This document shows, one piece after another, positions 34,975-47,500 of a stretch of 64,000 nucleotides of DNA. The stretch is from Bifidobacterium breve (GTDB taxonomy: Bacteria > Actinomycetota > Thermoleophilia > Solirubrobacterales > Solirubrobacteraceae), in assembly GCA_945878865.1 (NCBI GenBank), contig CAMCUD010000004.1:163125-227124 (forward strand), written 5' to 3'. The notes under the pieces were generated by a model. That model worked only from the letters and a program-made list of their open reading frames with translations. It was not told the DNA's origin and made no database searches. The position numbers and the translations under genes are program-made. The number at the start of each line of letters is the position of its first letter. Within the stretch, counting starts at the first letter, position 1.

Positions 34975-35867
34975 CCCGCCCCCGCATCGCCCTGGCCACC
35001 TGTCGCGCCCTGCCCGAGGGCGACCCCGACGACCGCCCGCTCCCCGAAGCGCTCCGGGCCGAGGGGCTCGATGCCGCCTGGGAGGTCTGGGACGACCCCT
35101 CGGTCGCCTGGGACGCGTTCGACCTCGTCCTTGTCCGCTCGCCGTGGGACTACACGGACCGGCGCGATGCCTTCGTGGCATGGGCTCAGGGAGTGCCGCG
35201 GATCGCCAACCCGGCCGACGTCTTGGCGTGGAACACCGACAAGCGCTACCTCGGCGAGTTGGCGCTGGCCGGGCTTCCCGTCGTGCCCACGCGCTTCATC
35301 GCCCCCGGCGAGCCCGTGGAGCCGGTGGTCATCGAGGGCGAGGTCGTGGTCAAGCCGACGGTCTCGGCGGGCGCGCGCGACACGGGTCGCTTCGCCGATC
35401 CCGTCGCGGCCGCCGAGCACGTCGCGGCGTTGCAGGACGCCGGCGCCGTGGCGATGGTCCAGCCGTACGTCCCCACCGTCGACGAAGAGGGCGAGACGGG
35501 GCTCGTCTATCTCGGCGGCGCCTTCTCGCACGCGTTCCGCAAGGCGCCGATCCTGACGGGCGAGGGTGTCGCGTCGCTCGTCGACCCCGTCGGCGGCCTG
35601 CCCGCGGCCGCGGCGATGTACGCAGGGGAGACGATCACCGCGCGGGAGGCGACGACCGCGCAGCGTGCCGTGGCCGACTGGGTGCTGCTCTACGTGCGCC
35701 AGCGATTCGGACCGCTGACGTATGCGCGGATCGACCTCGTCGAAGGGTCGGACGGCGAGCCGCTGCTCATGGAGGCCGAGCTCACGGAGCCGTCCCTGTA
35801 CTTCGAGTATGGCGAGGGCGCGGTGGGGCGGCTGGCGCGGGCGGTGGCGGTGTCGCTGGACACCTGA
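34971..35867 (+). CDS. ATP-grasp domain protein, RimK/PRMT-like
   Basis: A 298-residue ATP-grasp ligase-like protein. Landmarks: VTRPRIALATCRALPEGDPDD, the WDDPSVAWDAFDLVLVRSPWDYTDRRDAF region found in this actinobacterial subgroup, NTDKRYLGELALAGLPVVPT (start of ATP-grasp), VVKPTVSAGARDTGRF (ATP lysine), AMVQPYVPTVDEEGETGLVYLGG, SHAFRKAPI, and RIDLVEGSDGEPLLMEAELTEPSLYF with the two metal-binding acidic groups. It likely joins a carboxylate to an amine; the substrates are unknown. Coupled to the upstream glycosyltransferase by GTGA overlap. Confidence 0.85.
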   Translation: MTRPRIALATCRALPEGDPDDRPLPEALRAEGLDAAWEVWDDPSVAWDAFDLVLVRSPWDYTDRRDAFVAWAQGVPRIANPADVLAWNTDKRYLGELALAGLPVVPTRFIAPGEPVEPVVIEGEVVVKPTVSAGARDTGRFADPVAAAEHVAALQDAGAVAMVQPYVPTVDEEGETGLVYLGGAFSHAFRKAPILTGEGVASLVDPVGGLPAAAAMYAGETITAREATTAQRAVADWVLLYVRQRFGPLTYARIDLVEGSDGEPLLMEAELTEPSLYFEYGEGAVGRLARAVAVSLDT

Positions 35868-35876
35868 CCAAGAAGT

Positions 35877-35905
35877 TTGACCAGTCGGGACGGGCGTGGG
35901 AATGT
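35877..35905 (+). promoter_or_regulatory. Promoter TTGACC-N17-GAATGT
   Basis: -35 TTGACC (35877-35882), 17-base spacer, -10 GAATGT (35900-35905), then 7 bases to GTG 35913. Fits a housekeeping sigma promoter with leaderless message. Confidence 0.5.
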
Positions 35906-35912
35906 GTGTGTC

Positions 35913-36608
35913 GTGCGTCACACGCTGGGTCTGCTTGCTGGGATCGTTGTGCTGCTCGCCCCTTCGGCCGTGCACGCCTCAGCACGGTCGGAGGCCGCGG
36001 CGTTCGCCGGGGCGGCGACGCGGACGTCGAACGAGATCCGCGGGCTCGCGCCGCAGACGCGTGTCGACATCGCGGCCTCCGACTTCGCTCGGTGCGGTCC
36101 GGCGGTGCCGAGGTTCGCGGCGCTCAATCCGTCCCCCGAGACGCTCGCCCGGTTCCAGGTCCTGGGCAACACGCTCGTGCGTCAGCTGGCGTTCGACCGC
36201 ACGCTCGCGCCGCTCCAGCGCTTTGTCGGCGCCCTTGACGCCATCCGGACCACCGACCCCGCGCTGCGGTCGGCGCGGGCGGCGTGGCGGCGGTACGTCG
36301 CCGACCTTGAAATCGTGGTCGCCACGGCACTTCCCCCCGACGGGTGTACGCAGTTCGCGGCGTGGGTCGACGCTGGCGCGACTGCGCCGCTGTTCCCGCA
36401 GGTCGACTTGGGGCCCGCGGGGAAGGTCTTCGCCTCGGGCGCGGGAAGTCGCGGGAACGCCGTGATCCAGCGGGGCGCCGCGCGCCTCTCTCGGCTCGGA
36501 CAGACGTCGCGCCGGGCCAAGCGCTTCACCGTCGAGGGCATGCTCGCCGAGCACCTGCGCATCTCGCAGAGCCTCGTGGCGTCGTACGCGCCTCCGGGCA
36601 GCGGGTGA
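35913..36608 (+). CDS. Secreted protein of unknown function, paralogue 1
   Basis: A 231-residue exported protein: signal peptide LGLLAGIVVLLAPSAVHASA, then a helical domain starting EAAAFAGAATRTSNEIRGLAP. Shared with the gene at 38779 is RFVGALDAIRTTDPALRSARAAWRRY (there RFVAALDAVSTADARLRSGRAAWRKH), the spacing of two cysteines (RCGPAVP and PDGCTQFAAW), and the closing AKRFTVEGMLAEH. No known family. The two paralogues bracket the subtilisin-like protease gene, hinting at joint function (inhibitor, substrate or adaptor), which is inference. Confidence 0.72.
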   Translation: MRHTLGLLAGIVVLLAPSAVHASARSEAAAFAGAATRTSNEIRGLAPQTRVDIAASDFARCGPAVPRFAALNPSPETLARFQVLGNTLVRQLAFDRTLAPLQRFVGALDAIRTTDPALRSARAAWRRYVADLEIVVATALPPDGCTQFAAWVDAGATAPLFPQVDLGPAGKVFASGAGSRGNAVIQRGAARLSRLGQTSRRAKRFTVEGMLAEHLRISQSLVASYAPPGSG

Positions 36609-36683
36609 CCTGACGCCCGGTCGTTCGTCCAGGCTGTCTCAATTCGGCTCGGCCGCGGTCGAGCGAGCCCCGATACGCCGGAT

Positions 36684-38690
<2,007 letters not shown>

Positions 38691-38697
38691 GTCACGC

Positions 38698-38748
38698 GGG
38701 GGTGTTGCCGAAAACGGTCCGATCTCGACCGTTTCGGGCGACACCCCC
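38698..38748 (+). terminator. Long inverted repeat after the protease gene
   Basis: 22-base arms (38698-38719 and 38727-38748, outer part GGGGGTGT/ACACCCCC) with a 7-base loop and three non-Watson-Crick positions, starting 8 bases past the protease stop. Probable terminator. Confidence 0.6.
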
Positions 38749-38766
38749 TTCCGGAGCTGGCGTCGG

Positions 38767-38772
38767 TAGGCT
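38767..38772 (+). promoter_or_regulatory. -10 box TAGGCT of secreted paralogue 2, leaderless
   Basis: TAGGCT 6 bases before ATG 38779, directly after the palindrome. Confidence 0.5.
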
Positions 38773-38778
38773 CCGTGA

Positions 38779-39507
38779 ATGGCACGGAGGCTCTTCACCA
38801 TGCAGGTCGCGCTGATCCTGGCGCTCGTCGCGACGGCCCCCGCGCACGCCCAGGATGCGGCGGCGGCCCGGGTATTCGCCGGCGCGGCCTTCACATTCAC
38901 CCAGGAGCTCTGGACCGACGCGCCGGCGATCTCCGCCCAGATCGACGCGCGCCGCTCGTCGTTGGAGCCCTGCGGGAAGATCGGCGAGGAGCTCGTATTC
39001 ACGGCTGCCGGCAGCTCGAAGGCGCGATACGACCGGGCCTTTACGCTCTGGATGAGCGCGGGCCGGGCCGCTGCGCTCGCACCGACGGTCGGCGAGCACG
39101 AGCGCTTCGTCGCCGCCCTCGACGCCGTCTCGACCGCCGACGCGCGCCTGCGATCAGGCCGGGCGGCCTGGCGCAAGCACCTCGCGACGGTGCGGGCGTT
39201 CGCGGCGCTGCCGCAGGACCTCTGCGCGCGGCTTGCCACGTGGTTCCGCACCGGCGCGAAGGGCACGCCGCTTCCCGGGGTGGAGGTCGTCGACCTGGCG
39301 AGTTACTCCAGCTTCACCGGGTCGTTCCGCGGCGCGCTCGGACCGGCCTGCCACTGCAAGATCGACCGCGCGGAGGCCCGGATGCACGACCTCGGCATCC
39401 CGTCGCGCGACGCCCACCGGTTCACCGGCATGCCGGCGTACGCGGCGATCGAGGGGTCGGCGAAGCGGGCGATGGTGGCGGCGACGGGCCTGTCGCTTCC
39501 GCTGTGA
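38779..39507 (+). CDS. Secreted protein of unknown function, paralogue 2
   Basis: A 242-residue exported protein related to the one at 35913. Signal peptide LFTMQVALILALVATAPAHA; then ARVFAGAAFTFTQELWTDAP, a Cys in LEPCGKIG, RFVAALDAVSTADARLRSGRAAWRKH (the most conserved block), QDLCARLATWF, a cysteine pair in PACHCKID not shared with the paralogue, and AHRFTGMPAYAAIEG. No family recognised. Followed by a long palindrome before dnaK. Same-strand order paralogue 1, protease, paralogue 2 suggests that the protease was inserted between, or duplicated with, the pair. Confidence 0.75.
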   Translation: MARRLFTMQVALILALVATAPAHAQDAAAARVFAGAAFTFTQELWTDAPAISAQIDARRSSLEPCGKIGEELVFTAAGSSKARYDRAFTLWMSAGRAAALAPTVGEHERFVAALDAVSTADARLRSGRAAWRKHLATVRAFAALPQDLCARLATWFRTGAKGTPLPGVEVVDLASYSSFTGSFRGALGPACHCKIDRAEARMHDLGIPSRDAHRFTGMPAYAAIEGSAKRAMVAATGLSLPL

Positions 39508-39567
39508 TGCGGCTGGCCGCCCGGCCCCGCCATCGCGGATTCACCACCCCGCCCTGCCGCTGACGAC

Positions 39568-39621
39568 CAGGGTGTGACGGATTTCGGGCGAGATTGTCCC
39601 GGAATCCGTCACACCCCTGGG
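39568..39621 (+). terminator. Long inverted repeat between secreted paralogue 2 and dnaK
   Basis: Arms of about 22 bases (39568-39589 and 39599-39621, outer part CCAGGGTGTGACGGATT with one bulge), 9-base loop. It has the same GGGTGT/ACACCC base as the palindrome at 38698. Probable terminator separating the heat-shock operon. Confidence 0.6.
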
Positions 39622-39642
39622 CGCGCCGGATCACAGCCCGCG

Positions 39643-39680
39643 GACACAAATCTGCTACCGTCTGACGCAGATTTTGTCCC
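39643..39680 (+). promoter_or_regulatory. Inverted-repeat operator candidate upstream of dnaK
   Basis: GGACACAAATCTGC (39643-39656) and GCAGATTTTGTCC (39668-39680) face each other across 11 bases, the core being AAATCTGC/GCAGATTT. A TAnnnT hexamer, TACCGT (39657-39662), lies in the centre, so a bound protein would cover the -10. It is neither CIRCE nor a canonical HAIR site. HspR is encoded in the same operon and is the likely binder. Confidence 0.6.
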
Positions 39681-39715
39681 CCCGTAACTGAACCTTCTTC
39701 CACAGGAGACGCCAC

Positions 39716-41635
<1,920 letters not shown>

Positions 41636-41637
41636 CC

Positions 41638-42216
41638 ATGCGGCCGTTCGATGAGACCGAGCGCGAGGAGGTCGCCGTCGAGGAGACGGCGGCCTCCGAG
41701 GCCGAGGTCGAGGCCATGACCGACGCGGAGGTCGTCGAGGAGGAGCAGGCCGCTGAGGCGGTCGAGGCCGATCTCGCGGATCTCCAGAAGAAGGCGGCCG
41801 AGCGCGACGAGTACCTCGCGCTGGCGCAGCGCACCCAGGCCGATTTCGAGAACTACCGCAAGCGCATGGCGCGGGACGTCGGCGTGGCGCGCGAGCGCGG
41901 CGTTGGCACCCTGGCGAAGGAGATCTTCCCGGCGCTGGACAGCCTCGCCCGCGCGGTCGAGGCCGCCGGTGACGACGGCAGCGATTTCGCCAACGGCGTG
42001 CGGCTCGTGCAGAGCGAGTTGACGGCGGCGCTGGGCCGTGCCGGCATCGAGCACTTCGACCCGAAGGGCGAGACGTTCGACCCCGAGCAGCACGAGGCCA
42101 TCGCGCAGACGCCCGTCGAGGGCGCCGAGTCGGGCACGATCGTGGAGGTCTACCAGGCGGGCTACCGCCTGAACGACACGGTCCTGCGTCCCGCGAAGGT
42201 CGTCGTCGCAGCGTAG
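41638..42216 (+). CDS. grpE: Nucleotide exchange factor GrpE
   Basis: Speeds ADP release from DnaK. The 192-residue protein has an acidic, disordered N-terminus (ETEREEVAVEETAASEAEVE), a long coiled coil containing RTQADFENYRKRMARD, LAKEIFPALDSLARAVE, and the beta-wing domain with GIEHFDPKGETFDPEQHEAIAQ and GTIVEVYQAGYRLNDTVLRPAKVVV, the family's C-terminal signature. Begins 3 bases after the dnaK stop. Confidence 0.97.
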   Translation: MRPFDETEREEVAVEETAASEAEVEAMTDAEVVEEEQAAEAVEADLADLQKKAAERDEYLALAQRTQADFENYRKRMARDVGVARERGVGTLAKEIFPALDSLARAVEAAGDDGSDFANGVRLVQSELTAALGRAGIEHFDPKGETFDPEQHEAIAQTPVEGAESGTIVEVYQAGYRLNDTVLRPAKVVVAA

Positions 42217-42229
42217 GTCAGGAGCGCGC

Positions 42230-43378
42230 GTGGCCACCCAGGACCCCTACAAGACCCTCGGCGTCGACAAGAAGGCGTCGGCGGACGAGATCAAGAAGGC
42301 GTACCGCAAGCTCGCGCGCCAGTACCACCCTGATCGCAACCCCGACGATCCCAAGGCCGAGGAGAAGTTCAAGGAGGTCCAGCACGCCTACGACATCGTG
42401 GGCGATCCGGACAAGCGCAAGGAGTACGACCGCGGCGGCCTCTTCGGCGCCTCCAACCCGTTCGGGGGCGGAGGCGGCGGTGGCGGCGGCTTCGGTGGCG
42501 CGGCGGGTGGCGCGGCCGGCGGGTTCGCCGACATCCTCAGCGATCTGTTCGGCGCGGGCCGCTCCGGCCCGGGTGGCGGCGGCGGTCGCGGCGGCGCGGC
42601 CGGCGGCGTGCGGGCCGAGCGCGGGCGTGACCTCGAGGCCGAGGTCTCCGTGACGTTCGAGCAGGCGGTCGACGGCGCGCAGGTCCAGCTGTCCGTGCCG
42701 ACGTACTCGCGCTGCAACACCTGCGGCGGCACCGGCGCGAAGCCGGGCACGTCGCCGAAGGTCTGCCCGAAGTGCCAGGGCCGCGGCGTCGAGTCCCAGG
42801 GCCAGGGCCTCTTCTCCATCAGCCAGCCGTGCTCGCGCTGCGGCGGTGCCGGGACCGTCATCGAGCAGCCGTGCCCGACGTGCACCGGCTCCGGTCGCAC
42901 GCGCACGGTGAAGAAGTACCGCGTGAACATCCCTGCGGGCGTCAAGGAGGGCAGCCGGGTCCGGCTCGCCGGCAAGGGCGAGCCCGGGCGCCAGGGCGGC
43001 CCGCCGGGCGACCTGTACGTCGTGGTCCACGTCGATGATTCCCCCGTGTTCGCGCGCAAGGGCGACAACGTCGAGGTCGAGGTGCCCCTCTCCGTCGTCG
43101 AGGCGCTGAATGGCGCCGAGGTCGAGGTGCCCACGCTCCACGGCCGGAAGAAGCTGCGCGTCCCGGCCGGCACGAAGCACGGCACGGTCCAGCGCCTGCG
43201 CGGCGAGGGCCCGCCCAAGCTCGGCGGGAAGGGCCAAGGGGACATCCACTACCGCTTCGTCATCGACGTCCCGAAGGAGCTGACGAAGGAGCAGCGCAAG
43301 GCCGTCGACGCGCTGAGCAAGGTCATGAACGGCGACCCGCGCGCGTCGTTGTTCGCGCACGAGAAGAAGGCGAGCTGA
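42230..43378 (+). CDS. dnaJ: Chaperone DnaJ (Hsp40, type I)
   Basis: Delivers substrates to DnaK and triggers its ATPase. The 382-residue protein has the J domain with HPD motif ([16 protein letters not shown]), a Gly-rich stretch ([12 protein letters not shown]), four zinc repeats [24 protein letters not shown] and CPTCTGSG, and the two beta-barrel client domains ([38 protein letters not shown]). GTG start at 42230, 13 bases past grpE. Confidence 0.97.
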   Translation: MATQDPYKTLGVDKKASADEIKKAYRKLARQYHPDRNPDDPKAEEKFKEVQHAYDIVGDPDKRKEYDRGGLFGASNPFGGGGGGGGGFGGAAGGAAGGFADILSDLFGAGRSGPGGGGGRGGAAGGVRAERGRDLEAEVSVTFEQAVDGAQVQLSVPTYSRCNTCGGTGAKPGTSPKVCPKCQGRGVESQGQGLFSISQPCSRCGGAGTVIEQPCPTCTGSGRTRTVKKYRVNIPAGVKEGSRVRLAGKGEPGRQGGPPGDLYVVVHVDDSPVFARKGDNVEVEVPLSVVEALNGAEVEVPTLHGRKKLRVPAGTKHGTVQRLRGEGPPKLGGKGQGDIHYRFVIDVPKELTKEQRKAVDALSKVMNGDPRASLFAHEKKAS

Positions 43379-43383
43379 TCGCG

Positions 43384-43818
43384 ATGGCCACGCCCCGCCG
43401 CAGAACCACCACCCGCGTCGAGGTCTCGCACGACCGCGGCGTGTTCATGATCAGTGTCGCCGCCGAGCTGGCGGAGATGCATCCGCAGACCCTGCGCATG
43501 TACGAGCAGCGCGGGCTCATCGAGCCCAAGCGCTCGCCGAAGGGCACGCGGCTGTACTCGCAGGCCGACGTCGAGCGGCTGCGGCGCATCCAGCAGATGA
43601 CCGCCGAGCTCGGCCTGAACCTCGCCGGGGTGGAGAAGGTCCTCGAGCTCGAGGAGCAGCTCGAGCGCACGCGCCGCAAGGTCGAGCAGCTCGAGCGCCG
43701 GCGCGACGAGCTGGAGGCCGAGGTCGCCGAGCTCGAGGCGCGCGCCCGCCAGGCCAAGGCGGACATCGTCCTCTACAAGGACGTCAAGAACGCGCTGCAG
43801 CCGCGGCGACCCGCCTGA
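43384..43818 (+). CDS. hspR: Heat-shock repressor HspR (MerR family)
   Basis: Repressor of dnaK and clpB operons in actinobacteria, working with DnaK as a co-repressor. The 144-residue protein has a MerR helix-turn-helix: [47 protein letters not shown] shortened here to its key parts ([21 protein letters not shown]), followed by a long dimerisation coiled coil ([22 protein letters not shown]). As the last gene of dnaK-grpE-dnaJ-hspR it gives a feedback loop. Candidate operators lie upstream of dnaK and clpB. Confidence 0.93.
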   Translation: MATPRRRTTTRVEVSHDRGVFMISVAAELAEMHPQTLRMYEQRGLIEPKRSPKGTRLYSQADVERLRRIQQMTAELGLNLAGVEKVLELEEQLERTRRKVEQLERRRDELEAEVAELEARARQAKADIVLYKDVKNALQPRRPA

Positions 43819-43828
43819 CGGTGTCGCG

Positions 43829-44266
43829 TCAGCTCAGCCGCTCGGCGAGTTCGACGATGATCCCCGCCGGCCCGCGCAGGTAGCAGAGGCGGAACATGTC
43901 CTCGTAGTTCTCGACCGTGCCGACGAGCTCTCCGCCGTGCGCGAGCGCGGCTTCGACGGCCACGTCGAGGTCGTCGACGGAGAACAGGACATGACGGATC
44001 CCGAGCGCGTGGGAAGGCGCCGCACCGTCGCCGGGCGGGCTCGGTGGCGTCTGAAAGCGCGTGAGCTCGAGTGCGACCGTGTCCCCGGGCGCGCGCAGGA
44101 ACGCGAGGTCGCTGCGCACGCCCTGCAGGCCGGTGATGCGGTCGACGACCTCACCCTCGACGCTCGTCTGGCCGTCGAGCTCCAGCCCGATGGCGACGAA
44201 GAAGTCGATCGCGGCCGGGAGGTCGTCCACGACGACGCCGAGGTGTTCCATCCGGCGGATGCCCAT
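43829..44266 (-). CDS. VOC family protein (glyoxalase/dioxygenase fold)
   Basis: A 145-residue vicinal oxygen chelate protein of two beta-alpha-beta-beta-beta units. Metal-ligand positions appear as His8 (RRMEHLGVVVDDL), Glu (DTVALELTRF), His (GIRHVLFSVDDLD) and Glu at the end (AGIIVELAERL), the order used by methylmalonyl-CoA epimerases and glyoxalases. Substrate unknown. TAGGCT 6 bases before the ATG marks a leaderless promoter. Convergent with hspR, 10 bases between the stops. Confidence 0.87.
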   Translation of the reverse strand: MGIRRMEHLGVVVDDLPAAIDFFVAIGLELDGQTSVEGEVVDRITGLQGVRSDLAFLRAPGDTVALELTRFQTPPSPPGDGAAPSHALGIRHVLFSVDDLDVAVEAALAHGGELVGTVENYEDMFRLCYLRGPAGIIVELAERLS

Positions 44267-44272
44267 GCCGCG

Positions 44273-44278
44273 AGCCTA
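44273..44278 (-). promoter_or_regulatory. -10 box TAGGCT of VOC gene, leaderless
   Basis: TAGGCT on the minus strand, 6 bases before ATG 44266. Confidence 0.5.
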
Positions 44279-44293
44279 CCCGCGGCTGGCGGC

Positions 44294-44539
44294 TCAGAGT
44301 CGCTCGATCGCGCCAGGCCGCCGGACCATCTCGTGCCCGTCGGCGGTGCGCACGAGATAGCGCGGGTCGTCGTCCCCGTCTCCGGTGATCCGGCGGACAA
44401 CCCGCCCGAGCACCGTCCCTTCGCGGGAACGCCAGCGGATCGCCTCGCCCTCGGCGAACTCGCTCGCGACCGGCCGCCGCCGCGGCCAGTGGTCCGCGGC
44501 GGGCTCTTCACGCGAGAAACGGGCGCCTCGCAGCGGCAT
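44294..44539 (-). CDS. Small DUF2945/HVA1-like TUDOR-domain protein
   Basis: An 81-residue protein whose second half reads FAEGEAIRWRSREGTVLGRV, VRRITGDGDDDPRYLVRT and GHEMVRRPGAIERL. This is the DUF2945 (hypervirulence-associated TUDOR) pattern: G-x-x-V-x-W, G...G-x-V, DPxYLV and H/R-xP-x-x-L. The family is widespread in bacteria with no settled function. ATG overlaps the stop of the large oxidase gene (TGATG), so it is translated from the end of that transcript. Confidence 0.72.
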   Translation of the reverse strand: MPLRGARFSREEPAADHWPRRRPVASEFAEGEAIRWRSREGTVLGRVVRRITGDGDDDPRYLVRTADGHEMVRRPGAIERL

Positions 44540-47500
44540 CAGGTCGCGCTCACGCGCACGTTGGAGATCACGTGCCGGTTCGTCAGCCCGCCCGTCGCGG
44601 CGGTGAAGCCGAGCAGCACCTTCGACGGGACGGCGACCGCCTTCGTCACCGTCACGCCGCCGTCGACGACCGCGGTGATGGAGCTCGGCGTAATCGTCAC
44701 CTTCACCGAACGCAGGGTGTTCTGCAGCGGGGTGAGCAGCGGCGTGCCCGACAGCCAGCTCAGCGTCTGCCACTGGCCGGCCGCCGCGCCGTCGCTGATG
44801 CCGACGAAGTTGCCGGTGGTCTGCGTGCCGTTGGCGTAGCTCGACAGCGCGACCGCAAGCCCGGGGATGCCGCCGAAGCCGAGCGATCCGCCGCCGCCGC
44901 CCAGTGAGCGGGCGGTGGCGCCGCGCGCCGGGTCGCCGAGCGCGAACGTCAGCCCGTCGGCGCCGGTGCCGTCGGAGATCGCGGCGTCGAACTGCACCGT
45001 CAGCCCGTCCTTGACGTCGAGCGCCGTCGGCCAGAACGCGCTGCCCTTCACCTCGTCGGAGGGCGGCGTGAGCTGGAGCTTGCCTGCGGTGATCGAGGAC
45101 GAGCCGTTGAGCTGCCAGCCGCCCTGCGCCGGGTCAGGCACGGAGGACGGCGTGGGGTCGGGCGTCGGCGGCGGGGTGGTGACGCCGCCGACCACGCTGA
45201 GGTTGCGGATCACGTGGCGGTTCGTCAGCCCGCCGGTCGCGGCGGTGAAGCCGAGCAGCACGCGGTCGGTGCCCGTCGTGCTGTGCGAGACCGTCACGCC
45301 GTCGACGGCCGCGGTCACCGTGCCGCCGGCGATCGTCACCTTCACGTGGCGCGTGGTGTCCTGCAGGCGCGAGCCGAGCGGCGCGCTGCTCAGCCAGTTC
45401 AGCGTCTGCCACTTCCCGCTGACGGCGCCGTCGCTGATGCCGACGAAGTTGCCGGTGGTCTGCGTGCCGTTCGGGAAGCTCGCCAGCGCGACGGCGGTGC
45501 CGGGGATGCCGCCGAAGCCGAGCGATCCGCCGCCCCCGCCCAGCGAGGACGCCGTCGCGCCGCGCGCCGGGTCGCCGAGCGTCATGGTCAGGCCGTCCGC
45601 GCCGCTGCCGCCCTCGACCGACGCGTCGAACTCGACGGTCAGGCCGCCGCTCGTGTCGAGCGCCGTGGGCCAGAACGCGCTGCCCTTCTGATCCTCGGTC
45701 GCGGGCGTGAGCTGCAGTGCACCGCCGGTGACCGACGCCGAGCCGTTGAGCTTCCAGCCGCCGGCCGCCGGGTCCGGCACCGAGCTCGGCTTGGGCTTGG
45801 CGTTGAGCGCGAGCTTGATCGCCGCACCGCCGGCCGGCGTGACGACGAGGTCGCCGTCGATCGTGCCGCGCGTCAGCGTGAGGTCGGCCTGGGTGCCCGC
45901 GGGCAGCGCGAACGGCGCACCCGGCCCGGCGAGCTGCGCCCACCCGTCGCCGGGCAGCGCGACCGACGCGATCGTCGTCGCGGCGGTGCCGGTGTTCGCC
46001 ACCCGCACGGTCACCTGGTCGTCGGTCTGCGCGACCTTCGCGAGCGTGACGTTCGCCACCGCGGCCTTCTCGAGGGCGAGGCGCAGCGCGCTGCCGCTCG
46101 ACGGCGTGAGGACGAGGTCGCCGTCGACGGTTCCCCGCGTCAGCGTCAGGGTCGTCTCGCCGCCCGCGGCGACGGTGAACGGCGCGCTCGGGCCAGCGGT
46201 CTGCGCCCATCCGGCGCCGGGCAGCGCGACGCTCTGGATCGTGCCCGATGCGTCACCGGTGTTCGCGACCTTCACCGTCACCGAGGTGTCGGTCTGCGTC
46301 ACCTTCGTCAGCGCGAGCTTCGGCGCGGCGACGACCCCGTAGGTGGGCACGAGTTCGCGGAAGTGCAGGTAGTCGTTGCGCGGGAGCTGCACGCGGATGT
46401 AGCGCGCGGTGCGGTTCAGCGTCACCGACGGCGTCGCGCCGACGCTGCTCGGCAGCTGGATCGCCGTCACCCCCGCCTGCGCGCGGGTGCCCGCGACGGT
46501 CGTCGACTCGAACGGACGGTCCGACGCGAAGATCCACGCCGAGCGCAGGCGGCTGCTGTAGCTGTCGGTGCGGTTGAAGATCTTCAGCCCGGTCAGCGCG
46601 CGGGAGCGGCCGAGGTCGACCTGCCACCACGGCTCGTTCTCGAGCTTCGTGTGGACGATCTGCGCGTTCGAGGAGCTGTCGCCGTCAAAGCCCTTCCACG
46701 ACGGGTACTGCGACTGGTACTGCGAGCTCATGAGCGTCGTCGCGTTCGGCGTGCTGTCGGCGGCCGGGTCGATGCGCAGCGTCGCGGCCTTCGACGGGAC
46801 CCCGGCGCTGTCGAGCAGGAAGAGCATGTACTGGCCGGCCGGGACGGTGTTCCCGTTGCCCGGGACGTCGACCGACACGCGGTCGCCGTCGACGCTGACG
46901 TCGAGCGGGACGTAGGTGCCGCCGAAGTCGTACTGATGCGTGGTGGCCGACAGGCGGACGAGCGAGGCGCGGCGGATCGACGCGGCCTGCGGCGAGCGGA
47001 CCGTCAGGCGCTCACCCCACGAAGCGGAGGCCGGCGCGTCGGTGATCTGCGGGCGCGCGGCGAGTTCGCCGGAGCCGTCCTTCTTGAAGAGGTACGGCGG
47101 CGAGAAGTACGCGCCGTTGTACTCCTGCGCCGACCCGTTGATCGACGTGCCCGCCGACCACACCCGGCCGTCGGGCAGCAGCGCGCTGACCGAGTGGTAC
47201 TGGCGCTGGCGGGGCGTGTTCTCCATCGAGGACCACTGGCCGGTCGCCGGCGACCACAGCTCGGTGCCGAGCACCGGGGTGCCGTACGTCTCGCTGCCGG
47301 ACGAGTTGCCGCCGACGACCATCGCCGAGCCGTCGGGCAGCGTCACCGCGGTGCCGGTGATGTGCGGGTCCTTCGTCGAGCCCGTCGCCTTCGGGACGGG
47401 GCGGCCGCCGGTGCCGACGTCGAGCAGGTACGTCTCCTTCGACGTGCCCCCGGTGACGCCGAGCATCGTGTAGGGGCCGACCATCGTCGCCGTCATGCGC

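Noticed and set aside
39622..39715. Canonical HAIR or CIRCE operator at dnaK
   Set aside because: Neither CTTGAGT-N7-ACTCAAG nor TTAGCACTC-N9-GAGTGCTAA is present; a different inverted repeat is.
44539..45783. Lectin-module duplication as an insertion sequence
   Set aside because: In-frame tandem domains within one gene, no terminal repeats or transposase.
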